The notes under the pieces were generated by a model that was not told the origin of the DNA, did no database searches, and was given only the letters and a program-made list of their open reading frames with translations. The position numbers and the translations under genes were made by a program. DNA of 64,000 nucleotides from Volvariella volvacea V23 (lineage: Eukaryota; Basidiomycota; Agaricomycetes; Agaricales; Pluteaceae): NCBI GenBank assembly GCA_000349905.1, contig KB722773.1, forward strand, positions 22,292 through 86,291. The letters are read 5' to 3'. Shown in pieces: positions 23,575 through 36,291 of the stretch (the stretch's first letter is position 1; every line of letters begins with the position of its first letter).

Positions 23575-24810
23575 ACTGGGTAGAATCGGAGGTTTGTGTA
23601 TTGTTATAAGTAATAGAATACCTGATGAGTTCCCCCTTGTACGTGTTGCTGAAGTGCATTGAGCGAGATACCTCTCGGCGTATGCCGATTGTAGGTCGGC
23701 GGTTGCTAAACTAAGGGCTCGGATGGGAGCAATGTCTCAGCTTCTGCTGCCCATCGCCCACACCTACCATTGCCCTCAGAAATATCTGTACCATCAAGTG
23801 CTCCTACTCAGCTCCTTCCTTTCTTTTCCTCACCGCCTAAGCGAGCCTCCTTACCGGATTCTTGTTGTTCTGACGCTTGTTGGAATATTGGAGTGTCATA
23901 ATGCGCAGTTGGAGCTGGTACGGAGCCTCATCCACTCGCTTACGGGGCGTTACTTGACTATATTCGTTCATTTGAAGGATTGATATTTTCTCATTGCTTT
24001 TGGTATGTATAGCTCCACTTAGACTACCTGCTTCCCCGAATAGAAGGTTTCCGAATCAGGGCCCAGGGGCTCTTCTGCTGAAGCCGGCGGTTGAAGCCTA
24101 GCTCCTGACACATATTCTATTCGGTCCACTTTGTTTCTGATTTTACTCGCCTTTATCTCGTGCTGGTTCTGATTCTGATTTACGTTCCAAAAACTAAATT
24201 CGAAAACACGCATGCCCAATGGCAGACCCTGACCATCTGCGGAGGCGTAATATACGTCGTGACACAGATTATATATCACTTCTCGCAAAGCATGGCAAAT
24301 ACTAAGCAATCGTGAGTAGATGTTTATCTTTCTCCAGTTGGCTTCCCCAGTTGGCATCCCCGCTTTTGCCCCTTTTTACCCCGCATTGCGCCTCCCAAGA
24401 CCACAGGGACCACAGGGACGTCGGGACCTCGTGGCTCGCGATGGTAAAGCGCCTCAACGCTTTCAGGGGCAGCCGAATAGAAATCGCCCTCGAAGGCGGG
24501 GAATCGGCGATGTATCTCCTTTTTGGTTCCTAGCCTCATCAGTTACTGCTCCTTTACTCATCGTCGAATTTGGTGCATCGTCCTTCCGGTTCGTGATCAA
24601 CTCCAATACGTCAAATACTCCGGCCGGCCGCTGTCATTCTGTCCTTTACAAACGTTCCATGCATGGAATAATTCCGGATGCACGTCATACCAACCGCCGT
24701 GGCCAACTGCCGCCCTCATCAATACTCAACCATCTCTCATCCATGATTGATACATCATCAATCACGCATCATACATCATACCAAACGTCAAATCAAACAT
24801 ATATATCTAC
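23575..24810. other. Intergenic, no supported gene
   Basis: Frames of up to 170 codons overlap near 24320-24840 on both strands without recognisable domains. A CATCAT-rich simple-sequence stretch lies around 24740-24785. Confidence 0.4.
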
Positions 24811-26107
24811 TTGCAACAAACCTCGGCGAATAGGTTAAAGTCCAAAGGCCTTACCATCTCTCGAACCGGTGTATCCGTGAAAACCGACAAGCGATTTGAT
24901 AGGGAGGAATATTACGCTGCTACTTCGCGGTATGTGGACGGTTATGTCCTATCATTTCTCTTTTTCTTCCTCTTCCCTACACTTCCGCGGTGTTATGACG
25001 GTCGAGGGATAGGGACAGCGTAGGGGGGACGAGAAGGGGAAATCACCCTCTAGGTCAAGCATTGCTTGCCCTCGATAATTAATTTCCCCCTCTCCATTTA
25101 CGATTGGTATCCGTTGTATTCGTTGGTCGGTCATTAGCCCTCGTGGTAATCGGCTCAAAGTGCCGAAGCACCGACAGCACGGAAACCCACACTACGAATC
25201 CTGTGAACCAAACAACTCAACACCCCTAACATAACGATGCGCCCACGGGAGAATCTCGTGTCCTCAGGACAGTTCACGGGTTCGTTCTAGGCGGCGAACA
25301 CGTTCAGTCTCCTATCCTATTTGCGTCTCGGTGTTGACGCTGTCAACAGCTACCCTTGTCTTCTCTCCTCTTCCCTTCTAACACGTTGTCTTGATTTACG
25401 AGCTTGAGGGGGTCTAGGAAGGCCGTCATAACGGACGACCGTGAACCTTTCGCCTTTGTTTTTGGACGGATAATCGGATATGCCCCTTAGCCCGCCTCGT
25501 GGATTAGCACCCCTGACGAATGGATGGCGTTATGCTTGCTTATCCACCAATTACCTCACCCAGATGCATCAGAACCTGTTTGTCGTCGTGCTGTTCACCG
25601 CTTTGATCTCCAATTCCTTTGTTGTCCATTTGACGATTGTTCTGTATCGCCTCGATGCACCAGTGCTTCGTGGACGCGCTGATTGGGCGTTATTCTTATC
25701 TGTTGTATATTCGACATTGAACGGCTACTAATCGTTGTCCACCGTTTGTTTGTAGTGGAATTATGAAGGCCTACAACGCTTCGACTTTTGGTAATAAGCC
25801 GGAAGATCCAATCGACAGACCAGAGTATCATAGGACTGGGTCGGCTCCAAGTATACATCCCGGCGCCCAAGTCGCTCCCACCGCCGCCAGAATGGGAGCC
25901 ACGCTTTCCGTCCCTGGGGCTCAACATGGTTCAGGTAAAGGCGCAGCGTCGGGTACGGATATTAGGAGGAGCGCTTCTGTGGGGCGTTCGACGCATAAGA
26001 GAAACGAGGGGAAGGGCGTTGGCGGTGGTGACGGTGAAAAGGAACGTGGAAGGGCACATTTTATGAGGCATGGAAGGAATAAGTCTGCTCAGGGCGTAAG
26101 GGAGTAG
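24811..26107 (+). CDS. Unrecognised small gene, two exons with a long intron (5' end uncertain)
   Basis: Two open segments join in frame. The first (to 24929) reads ISRTGVSVKTDKRFDREEYY and AATSR; the second (25756-26107) continues GIMKAYNASTFGNKPEDP and ends in a Gly/Arg/Lys-rich tail (HFMRHGRNKSAQGVRE). A GT donor at 24930 and an AG acceptor at 25754-25755 give one reading frame, but the intron would be 826 bp, far longer than any other here. I could not find an ATG in frame at the 5' end, so a further upstream exon is likely. The protein would be small, hydrophilic and basic, with no membrane segment. I do not recognise a domain. The 25480-25731 frame inside the intron is probably not a gene. 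Confidence 0.45.
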
Positions 26108-29100
26108 AGAAGAAGTGATTGTACCTGGTACCTTGGTGGGTAAGGTGGAGCCCAGGAGAAATGGCTGATGCGAACGTATAACTTGTCGTGGTAGGAGGAA
26201 GATGATTTTTCTTTTTCACGAATTATCGTCTAAGACTTGCGTCTCGCTGTAGCACCAGACGTTGTATCATTCTCGTTCTGTATATGGCCTACATCTATCA
26301 CAGACGATTGAACGTCGGCTTGGCTCGAATCCGTATGTCCTTGGTGTGAGTAAATGATGTGTGATTTGGGCAATCGTGTGCGCACCGCCTTACAAATGTG
26401 GTTTCTATCTTCGCATTCCATATCTTTGTCGAGTGTGGGGTTTAGTTCCAATCTTTACTGCAATGCGCAAAACGCCTTGTACATTTCAAGGACTGAAGGT
26501 GATAGGAGTAAAGATAGCCCAGGAGCCCCCCTCCTCTAGAACCTCCGACAAGAACGAAGATAACGATAACAAATACTGTTAGTCTCGAAGATAGATGGAA
26601 CGCTGTTGAGCTACTCACACCAGAACGACGGATACGCCGAATGAAAGCCCCGAGCGCTACGCATTCCCCAAAGTGGATTGGCGAGCGAGAAGCGCCGGAA
26701 GCCGAGCACCGCATTGCAAATAAGATCACTGGGCGCTGGCCCGCTGAGCGCGGAGGAGCGATCACGAAAGGAACGAACCGCCCAAATGGATTGATTGGGC
26801 GTCAATCACTCTCGCTTGGCGCTTGTGCCTTGATTTGGGATCGAGCAATGATCTACGATAATCTTTCTTGGTGTGAGGTTACTGTTATCAGTATGGCGAG
26901 CTATGGATCCGTTATGATGTGCAAATTTTGGTACTTGACCTTTTCTTTCGTGCTGGGCTATGTGCTTCACGAGAGCATTTGATACGCTCGGACGCTATTA
27001 CGAGGTAACGAGCTTGTAAGGAAAAGAAATCCATGAGTTACCAAACACATACTAGGGTGCTTTCGAGTCAAATGTAATGCGTCAAGTAGAGTTACATCAT
27101 GAGAAGGAGGTTTGTAATTCCGAGGGCTGTCCGGGGAGTCTGTGACAATAGGAATGCCACGTCGGTTCCTCGTGATTTTGTCATTACTTGCGGCTGGATG
27201 GATTGATGACTTGTTCGGTAACCTCGTTGCGTCCATTATCGAGCAGAAAAGGTTTGCCATGAGTGGCTAGCATGCATCGAGATACGATCAACGTGTCACT
27301 CGCCGTGCAGCCGGAATGTGCGAAGCACCGTACGTACAAGCGTTTTGGGCATCGCGTACTATGGTCACTTGGAACCGCGAATTACCATGGAATTTCAAAC
27401 TTGTTGACACGTGTGTCATCTTTGTGGCCATGAGGATTCCTGAATAGGTCATGCTTTTATGAACTGGTAACACCGCCAGCTGGGTGGATGAAGACGTGCA
27501 GGTCTTCTACGTCTGTGATGAAAAAATTTTTGCACCCATCGGTGGGCTTGTCGGCTCAAATGTATGGTAGAGGTTAATTAATCAAAATACGAACCGGATC
27601 CTAGAGGTTTAAGCCTCGTCGAAGCAGCAAGCGAATGCGGTAGTATCATAAATTGTAACAAATGGGGCAAAGAACACGAAACCGAAGAACAAGCCAAACC
27701 CCCTGTGGAGCACCACGATGCATTCACAGCCTAAAAGTCTGGATATGGGCAAAATGTGCGGTGGCCGTCAACTTCGTTGCGCCTACATTGCCACTGCCAA
27801 CATTCCAAAGATACACCCACAAAGCAACGAGAGTAAGCGGGAAGTATTTCTGAATGGAGTAATCGGGAAGACAAACCGGTGGGGCGCACATGAAAATGAT
27901 GCTGTCCAATGCGGTGAATAGTGGGGGCTGGTATCTGAGCGACAGTGAACATTCATCCTCCATGGTCCCAGGCTGTCAACCTCACACCCTTCAGGCATGA
28001 AGGTCTTCTTCAGACTCTTGTTTTATCGCTTGCAGAGAGTGTGGACCCATAGGTGAAAACTCCGACAACCCTGTGGATGAAGTATAACCAGTGCCAGCCT
28101 GTCATTGTACGAAACAGCATGGATGAGCACACAGCATGCAGGCCAAGTGTAGCAAGAATTACCCAACGACTCGGTGTAGGCAGGTTCAAGTTTACCGCAA
28201 GTCGAAACGATGTTGCACCTACCAAGGTTCAGAAGAAACTGTGGGTCCCAGAACACGGAAGCACGGAGTAACCTGCGAATTTACAGATAATCCGTCATTG
28301 CTTAAGCAAGCATTATACAATGTGGACGCTCTACGCGTCAGAATTAGACCGTTACAAACCCACTTGTACGGGAGGGATCACAGCTTATACCTTTGAACAG
28401 CAGGATGAACATGTGGTCACTGTCGTAAGTCCACCCAAGATCTCTTGGACTGATGCAGAAGATGGACTGTGGGTCCCTTATCGATGGTCTGAACCCCCCG
28501 CAGGGAAATGTTGGATGCTTCCCACTCTGCAGAGACCTATAAGGATTCATACCTTCGGGGATATTACTCACGTTGGCCAGGGCGAACACTTCATCCAGGG
28601 TCGGGAAAGCAGACCACTTATCACAAGTTTGCCCTGAATTATGGGAGATGGCCTCCGAATGGGGTCCGTACGTGACCATTCAAGGAACCTGAATGTAGCG
28701 GCATTACGCATTGCTTGTGGATATCGAAGGAGGAAGAAACAGGAGTGGAGATGGCGTGCGGCCACATTTTAGGGAAAAGGGGTCAGCGCAATGCAGAGAG
28801 ATAGAGTGCAGGATTGGAATGCAAATAAGGACCAGCGTTAAGAAGGACCACAGGTGCTAACTTGGTACGATCTCGATCTCCAGCTTCCTGGTTCAGAGGG
28901 TTCTGTCCTCTCGACATAATCAGCACCACACCCGCAAGCATATTAGCACTCAGCCCTCTTGAAACATGGCGAGTGCGCAAGGAGTCGCAGGAGAGGGGGA
29001 GTTAATTGAAGCATAATTGGAATGCGCCGACCCTCTTCCGATGGAAAATTGAGAACGAAGGTCAAGGTAGGTGATTAAGGGCCACGGGAGCGACGGCCTG

Positions 29101-30243
29101 GTAACGGCATTTTGTTTATCCCTATTTTCCAAGTGGGGGAGGAGACAAGCAAGCACAAACACAAACCTGCTTGTGAACCTTGCAGAACAAGTCTGGACGA
29201 GCCCGGGTGACCACACCAATGCTTACGCCAAGGCCTAGACTTTTGCTGTAATTTCTTAGAGATGCAGCGTGTCGATTTTAGCGCGGCTTCATTTGGTATG
29301 TTTCGACATACCAAACACCATTCTGCCCGTGGACTATGGCCCTCTATCAGCGGACAGTCTGGCATAGAACCGGCTAATGTCAGACTCGCTTGTACAATGG
29401 TCCCATTCAGTTGGGGTGTCGTCACTCGTGCCGACTGTCGCCCCAGACTTGGCTGTTGCTCGGGAATCAGGCTGCCGGACATCAGAGAAGCTGACGTGCG
29501 GTGCGTGTTTCTTCCCTAATTCAGGGTTGCAATCTTTATCCCCCGATGTATGTCAGCCAGCTGGTCCAAAAATGACTTTTCGGGGATAAGAGATTTTTCT
29601 ATGCCTCTCGATCACCAGGTGCGTCGACCTTTACCCCAGTCGCAAATCCTTTTCCTTCACACCAGTGGCCCTTTGCTACCGCAGAAACCCTCATAGTGTT
29701 CTTGTGTTGACTCCCGGATATGCATTTGCAGGATGCCATATGGTACCGGCTGTGCCAGTACTGGTCCTGCACCGCAGCATCGGTGGGCCCCGTGGTCAGG
29801 AACGCTGGTACCTACATCCAAAAAACTGGTCTAAACCTGATTCGCAAAACTCGGAAATAATACAAGGGATCCCCTTGCCGTCCGCCTACGAGTCTTGTGC
29901 AAGATCGTATCTAGATACGAGATTTTACTGAACCAACAAAATTATAACCATTTGCGCTTCTTTATGACCGCATTTGCATAGCAAGCTCAGAACTGATCGA
30001 CAGTTTGACATAGTGACGGATACCAGGCTCTTGTCCGGGAAAAAAGGGCAAAAGGAAGGATTATCCACTCCTTGATGACAAAGTCGCAACTTGGGAAGAC
30101 ATAAAAACCGTCAGGTGTGGTATCACTTCTCCATCTCATCAAAGTACATAGGTCTTCTCCCTTCGGAGTTCTTGAGTTCCTCCCTCTCAAGGCTTCGTCC
30201 CCGAATTACATTTCTTACGTCCTTTCCGCTTCACGACTCCACG
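26108..30243. other. 4.1 kb without a supported gene
   Basis: Both strands carry scattered frames of 60-135 codons. A frame on the minus strand at 26442-26765 contains a short hydrophobic run (TVFVIVIFVLVGG) that might be a relic of a membrane protein. No domain, transposase motif, terminal repeat or consistent exon set was found. This is the longest uninformative stretch in the window. Confidence 0.4.
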
Positions 30244-31445
30244 ATGTTGATGCTCACGCCCTTCTCGCTCTCCCATGAACTCCTTTCTATCTTGATGACG
30301 ACTCCCTGTGATGGTCTTCCGAAGCTCCATTTCCCTAACGTGCTATTCCTCCTCCAAACCTTGTTCCTTTTCACCAAGTCTGATATTAAGACTGTCCTTG
30401 TCCCTGTAGTGAGTGTGCTCCACCATGTTGCTAGGTGCCAGCGGAATTCTTAATATCGGTCCCCTTCACATATCCGATGATGGTGGAAATCATTATTTTT
30501 AGACTATCTTCTCTACCCTTCTCGTCCCCAATCGTTCCGACTCGTCTTCCCTCTTCCTCTCTGTGGCGTGGACATATCTCCACCTCCTCACGTTTTGCAT
30601 CGCGAATCAAACCCACAGTGTAGTTGAGGACTCGCTCAACAAACCATGGCGGCCAATTCCATCTGGCCGAATCTCACGAACCCAAGCCGCGTTCCTCCGA
30701 TGGGCCCTCCTCACACCATTGTGTATTATCTTTTCTATGAACAGAAATGCATTGTGGCCCAGCGTTTCGTTGCTGGTTGCTACCTGTGTGTACAATGACC
30801 TATCTTGGAGCAAAGATGGGGTGGTCAAGAATCTACTAAACGTGGTCGGCTATGTGTCTTTTGAAGCCGGAGCGACCCTTGTGCTCGGTAAGATAACAAC
30901 ATCGTCTTCATCCTTGCCTGGAGGTCTGAGATATGATCAGGAAGCAACGCCACACTCGTCCAGGGTGCTCCATGGGCACTCACCCTAAGTGCTCTGATAA
31001 TTCTCACTACCGTCCACGCCGGAGATATTCCAGACATCGATGGTGACTTCAAAGAAGGCCGCAGAACCCTCCCTATTATCTTTCCCAACACCATCCGCCC
31101 TTCACTTTGCGCTACCATCCTGGCCTGGACCAGTTTCGCTTGTTGGAACCTGCTATCCTTCTCATGGGTTCTCATGGCCCTAACTGTTTTTGGTCTTGCC
31201 ACCCTGACGATCATGGGATTTCTGTTGCCTTCAAAGGAAGGCAGGACACCTCATGACCGTCATCGTCAGGATAAGACCGCATTCATACTTTACAATGTAT
31301 GTGGAGCTCGCTTTGCCGCCCTTTCTCTACTCATGGTGTTTCATCCTTGGTTGCTCCCCTTTAGGCATGGCTCAGCGGTATGCATATTGCTCTCGCGATA
31401 TCTGCCAACGCAGGTCATGTTGGACATGTGTCAATGGTCGCATAA
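30244..31445 (+). CDS. UbiA-like prenyltransferase-family membrane protein
   Basis: This is a multi-pass membrane protein of the UbiA superfamily, enzymes that move prenyl chains onto aromatic or other acceptors. Four exons: 30244-30408, 30503-30887, 30941-31296 and 31365-31445, 987 nt (328 aa). Recognisable family blocks are FTKSDIKTVLVPV near the N-terminus, NQTHSVVEDSLNKPWRPIPSGR (first Asp-rich-motif equivalent, shown here as two runs: NQTHSVVED and SLNKPWRPIPSGR), YNDLSWSKD, and DIPDIDGDFKEGRRTLP (second Asp-rich motif). The first motif is ED-N rather than the classical NDxxDxxxD, as in many basidiomycete UbiA-like proteins, so the substrate cannot be predicted. No terpene synthase or polyketide gene is adjacent. 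The start was chosen as the ATG giving a hydrophobic first segment before the conserved block. Confidence 0.85.
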
Positions 31446-32113
31446 TCCGACGTTGCGATGCTTATTAGGAGCACACCACAAGTAGCGACCGTGACCTGTC
31501 ATCTCTACGTCGAGGCCCCTCTACGATTCACCGTCAAGTGCCCGTCTTCCCTATCTTCCTCCTTACTTCACCTTCTGCTAATCGCGACTCTTCTCTTCCT
31601 TCACATCTGCGAGGCAATTTGGGCCTTCCGGATCTGTACATTATGTAACATACGCCCATCGCCGTCCGCGCTTGTGGAGGCGTGATGGATACGAAAGGTA
31701 CTCAATTGGTTAGTTTGACATGCCGTTTGCTTCTCGAATTCAAATGATTCCCCCGTCGCCTTTGGGTGATTGTTCCGGGAATAAGGTTTAGCAGGTGCGA
31801 AAAGTCCCTGCACCTTTGTATTGTAGCAGTATCGTTTCTGCTTCCTAGCTGTTATTCCACATCTAATACTGGCTCCCGTCTCCCTTCTCCGATGTTGTAT
31901 CATTGACAAGGACTCGAACACTGCATTTAGCCTTTTCTACACCCTTCTTCATTTTTCACCTTCCACATGCTAGCGATCCGTGCATTCCTACTTTATAATG
32001 TAAATACTATTTGGTTGGTTAATGTTAACGCTGTTAAGGTTTGAATTCGTTGCCTCTTCGGGGATCGCATGGTACCATTGGCCGAGTGTGACAGGGAGTG
32101 AAAATTTCGTATC
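31446..32113. other. Intergenic, no supported gene
   Basis: Nothing recognised between the UbiA-like gene and the tRNA. Confidence 0.45.
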
Positions 32114-32185
32114 GCCTCGTTGGCGTAGTGGTAGCGCGTCGCACTTGTAATGCGAAGGTCACTCGTTCAATCCGGGTACGAGGCA
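32114..32185 (+). tRNA. tRNA-Thr (anticodon UGU)
   Basis: A 72-nt cloverleaf can be drawn by eye. The acceptor stem GCCTCGT pairs with ACGAGGC, with discriminator A at 32185. The D arm is GCGTAGTGGTAGCGC. The anticodon stem TCGCA/TGCGA encloses loop CTTGTAA, giving anticodon TGT for threonine. The T arm is ACTCG-TTCAATC-CGGGT. There is no intron and CCA is not encoded, as expected for a eukaryotic nuclear tRNA gene. Confidence 0.93.
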
Positions 32186-32307
32186 TTTATTTTCCCATCA
32201 ATACTAACCGAACAACTTTTTTCGTTTCCTTTACCACTGCATGCTGCCCGCGTAGAGTCCTTGACATCGGCTTGTGTCTCCACGTATGCTCAGCAGTGGC
32301 GAAAGCC

Positions 32308-32583
32308 ATGGCATTCGACAGTACTATCAGGTCTTCAAGCGGAATATGGGACCCAAGAAACTTCAACAACTCGCTTCTCTTGTCACTGGCAGACACACTT
32401 GCCAATGTATTCATAGCTCTCACTGTCTACTTTATATTACAACCAGTCTTATCTTATCTTATCACGCGGAACCAGCCTCCGGGACAGACAATCAAGTTGC
32501 CGCTGTATACTCTTAAACCCACGACTTGCTCTCCAACGACCGACAAATTCCACGGGCTTGACGGCAAACAACTTCGATTCTAA
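32308..32583 (+). CDS. Possible small single-span membrane protein
   Basis: A 91-codon frame starts at an ATG 122 bp after the tRNA. Residues about 22-50 are hydrophobic (LADTLANVFIALTVYFILQ) and could form one or two membrane spans, followed by a polar tail. I do not recognise it and have no homology argument. It may be chance or a real small protein. Confidence 0.3.
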   Translation: MAFDSTIRSSSGIWDPRNFNNSLLLSLADTLANVFIALTVYFILQPVLSYLITRNQPPGQTIKLPLYTLKPTTCSPTTDKFHGLDGKQLRF

Positions 32584-32762
32584 AATTAGCGCACAAAAGG
32601 ACACCGAAGGTCATCAAATAGCTCATAGCGTGCCCGGATAAACCACACATTTCAGAGCGCCAGTTCTCACCATAAAAGCCATCCTACCTGGTAATCTGAT
32701 AAGATGAGCTCCTGGTCCTTTCTTCCCCCTCCCCCTCCCGGTTGCTGCTATCTCCACTGTTC

Positions 32763-35370
32763 ATGCCAGTCGAAGAGAAACGAGCGGAGAGTCCGACATC
32801 TCGAGCTTACAGGGGCGAGTTCCCACTGGCGTCAGAGGATGAGAAAGCGCCCTCATCACCATCACCGACTGGATCAACGCTGTCCGTGCGCCGACCCAAG
32901 TTACCACTTGGTTGGCAAGCATTGATCATTTTATTAACGTGCATGTGTACTTGTACGTACCACTTCTTTTTCGTGGATTCTACCCGTCTCTCATCATCCT
33001 GAATTGGTTAGTTGGTAACCATTGGTCCAACGTGAGTATGATTTGCCTTATGCTTGTTCATTTGACTTATCGCGAACACTTTGCTGTTGTAGGGATTAAT
33101 TGTGTCAGCACCTTTCCACTATCTTGGTTCGGACGTACCCATGTACCCATTTTCATCATGGTTCGTGCTGCGTGAACTATAGGGCCATGAAGACGACCAT
33201 CATCCGAAACCTTAAAATAAACAACTCACAATTCGCAACTCTAGTAAGAATTAACGCTACCTTTTCTACGTTCTCGCAAATCTTAGACTAACTTTCCTAA
33301 CCTTAACCTTGTCGTCACGACAGGTCGCCGTCACGAACCTTGTAAGTACCCCCAAACCTAATGTCCAAACTAACGTCGATAACCAAACGACATCCCACCA
33401 AAGGTAAACACATTCTTGTGTGTCGGCATCGGGTTTTGCATCGACAGATGGGGCGGAGCCACTTCCTCTGTCGTCTTGGCCGCCTTCCACCTCGGTGGAG
33501 CAGCGGTCATGGCAGGGTCGGCCACGAACCACCTGAACAGCTACCCGCTTCTGGTCCTCGGAAAGGTTATTGCGGCTATAGGAGACGGTTCCCTGGATAA
33601 CGCCCAGCACCGCATTTTCTCAACCTACTTTGCGCCTGGAAAAGGATTCGCCTTTTCGATTGGTGAGCTATTCTTGCCTATATGCTTGCCTTGTCGATTT
33701 TTCTCTTTCTTGTGTCGTTTTCGTGTGAGCTTCTTTCTGATGAGAAGTTTTTTCATGGAAACTTGGAATCAGGTGCGATTTGGTAAGAAGCTGATTTCCG
33801 AAATCTCCCGGAATGGACCGTTGACGCCAGTCCCATCGACCTTCTCGAATTCTTCTGACCAGGTCCATTGCAAACCTAGCGCAGTTCACAGGACAATCAA
33901 CGGCAAATATCATTGCGAGAAATCTAGGGAGCTTCGCCTGGACGCTGTGGATCAGCACCATCATCAGTTTCTTCTCCCTCCTCTGTGCGATCACCGTCCT
34001 CTTTCTCGATCGATACCTGCGCACAAAGTATGAGATCATCGACCAGACGAGCGGAAGGGTCCACCGCGGAGTTGCGACAAAGTCTGGTGTCTTCAAGTTG
34101 AGTGCCATCAGGCATCTACCCTTGACCTTTTGGGTCGTGGTTCTTTTCGCCATATTTGAGAACGCGGGGGTGCAGTCCTTTGTGTCTATTTCCACGTGAG
34201 CATCTTTGTCTGTCTAGGGTAGCCGATGCGTGCATGTGCTCATCGTCTGGGTGCAGGCAATTCGCCCAACAACGCCTGAAGAAGGGGGCTGTGGTTGGGG
34301 GATGGGTTTCCAGCTTTTACTTGCTGCTTCCGGTTGGCTTGACTCCCTTCTTGGGTATCTTTATTGATGGCTACGGCCATCGCGTCTCCTTCTGTGAGCT
34401 TCTCTTCTCTTCTCTGCGTTGAGCCAAAAGAAACTCATTGCGACGTACCGTACTAAATCCACCAACGCATGGATAGTGTTCGTATCGGGATTAACGTTTT
34501 TGACATCTATGTTGCTTCTCAAGTTCTCGCATACCGTCCCTACGTTTAGTATGTCATCATATCTTGATTGGTACGCAAATCGGACTTAGGCGTTCTGGGA
34601 TAGTTGCTGCATATGTTTTCTATGCCCTATCTCAGGTTAGCACAGGAAGAGAGGGCCGATAGGTACGGTCGATTGCTAACGGCGAAGTAGAGCGTCACAC
34701 CCGCACCTCAAGTCGAAATCATACGAAACATTATCCCAGATCCGCAATATTTCGCAACAGGGTATGTCCCCCTCTGCTCCTCTAACCAGTCTCTGATTGC
34801 GTCACCATTCGCGACAGTTTTGCAATCAAAAGTGGGTCCTCAGTGTCGTAAAACTCGACTTCAACAACTTCATCATCACCACCTCCTGCAGAGTCCATCG
34901 TCCAAGCCTCGATCGTCATCATCACTACAGCGGCAGGAAAACTGCAAGATCTCTCACCGACGAATTCGCTCGACTCAGCTGTCTCCTTATGGCTCGCTTA
35001 CGCCTTTATCTGCGTCGCGATCTCGGGAACTCTGCTCGTAGCGTCTTACACCCCATCGGGACAAAGAACCCTCCCTGCTGCACGGCTCTCGCAAGTTCCG
35101 CCCGCTGAGCTGAAATCCGAGGTCGAGAGACTTTGGGTGGAAAATGGGATGGATAGGTACGCAGAAGGAGTCGATGCCTCGAACATTGCATATCGAGAGA
35201 GACTGCTCAAGTCCCCTCGGGAGGAAAGACACGCTGCCGGAACGCGGTGGGTGTGCTGGGCATATCCGGCTGCTGGACTGGCTGTCATCTTCATTGGATG
35301 GATAATGTTTGGATTGGGCGTTGGCTGGGGTGTACACGGGAGCGTTATCGCTGGTACTGTGGGCGAGTGA
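32763..35370 (+). CDS. Major facilitator superfamily transporter, MFSD1-like
   Basis: This is a 12-span MFS transporter with many introns. Assigned exons include 32763-32952, 33012-33031, 33183-33243, 33324-33341, 33404-33662, 33773-33782, 33863-34195 and 34257-34393, then further exons to the stop at 35368-35370. The N-terminal 40 residues are acidic and Pro/Ser-rich, before WQALIILLTCM. Family-like blocks are TFGNHWSN, VTNLVNTFLCVGIGFCIDRWGG, GAIWSIANLAQFTGQ and PVGLTPFLGIFIDGYGHR. (The second block is quoted as VTNLVNTF plus GFCIDRWGG.) The order resembles MFSD1-type lysosomal transporters of dipeptides, but the substrate is not readable here. The exon between 33031 and 33183 is unresolved; an 11-nt exon at 33093 would keep the frame. 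The exon at 33773-33782 is only 10 nt long. The 3' exons after 34393 were not fully defined. Confidence 0.75.
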
Positions 35371-36291
35371 GGGGTGGAGCCGAGTTTGGGGTCGGCGGAG
35401 GTGTCGCTGTCTTATGTCCACGGAGGGTACGATGATGGTATGTTGTATTGATTGCTCAATGACGAGGACACCAGGCTGCCTCTGTATGTGGCGAGACTGC
35501 CTTTCGTGGCTTTGAGAACGCGCTTTTATGCTCACACGCAAGGTTTTACCTGCTAAGAGAGCGTGATAACGACCTTCCTTGTGAGGAAGTCGTAATGGGC
35601 GTGCCTGTGAGAATTGATTGCCTCGGCAAAAGCATCTCCTTAGCTCCGCACCATTGCCTACGCTCCCAAGCTACAGATTTTCTTAGCTCGCCTCACAGTC
35701 CGTCAAGTCCACCAGCGGATGCGGTGTCCGAGCCTCAGGTAGCACGTTATCGCAATAATGGTCTTCGCCGCACTCCTCATCCACGGTTGGGAGTATTTGG
35801 GACGAAAGTGAAACGGAAGACGACGGAAGGGCCTACTACGATCTGCACACACTGAATGATGCATCACTGCATCAAAGAGTTTCAATAATCACTTGTCCAT
35901 GCCACGCACATCACCCTGCATGCGACATCAACAGCATGCCACTGTGGGTCTCTTCAGCTCCCCTACTGCCTTGCCTGAGGCCTCTTTTTCAAGCTCAAGA
36001 ACAGACCCATCGCTGCCCTCGATCGTCATGATCATCGTCAAATTCAAAGCCTCCTTGCAGTTCCGCTCCCACGTGTTGGTGAAATAGGCTTTATACTTGG
36101 GGAAGGTGGGGGTTCGAAAATGAGCTCTATCATCGGGTGGGTTGAAAATGGATTGGGAGGGGTAAAAAAAGGTGCCTCACTGTTCTTACCCTAAGTATAC
36201 TGTGCCCACGAGTACACGCGTTGAAATACCTACCCCGGACCCTTTCTTCAGTCCCCCCCTCCCTCCCTTCCCCACCAGCCCCTTGCTCATC
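35371..36291. other. Intergenic, no supported gene
   Basis: Terminator and promoter space between the MFS and BTB genes; short frames only. Just before the BTB start the sequence is strongly C/T-rich. Confidence 0.45.

Noticed and set aside
24735..24790. CATCAT-type repeat considered as a CRISPR-like or regulatory array
   Set aside because: It is a short imperfect simple-sequence repeat without spacers; CRISPR arrays are not expected in a fungal nuclear genome.
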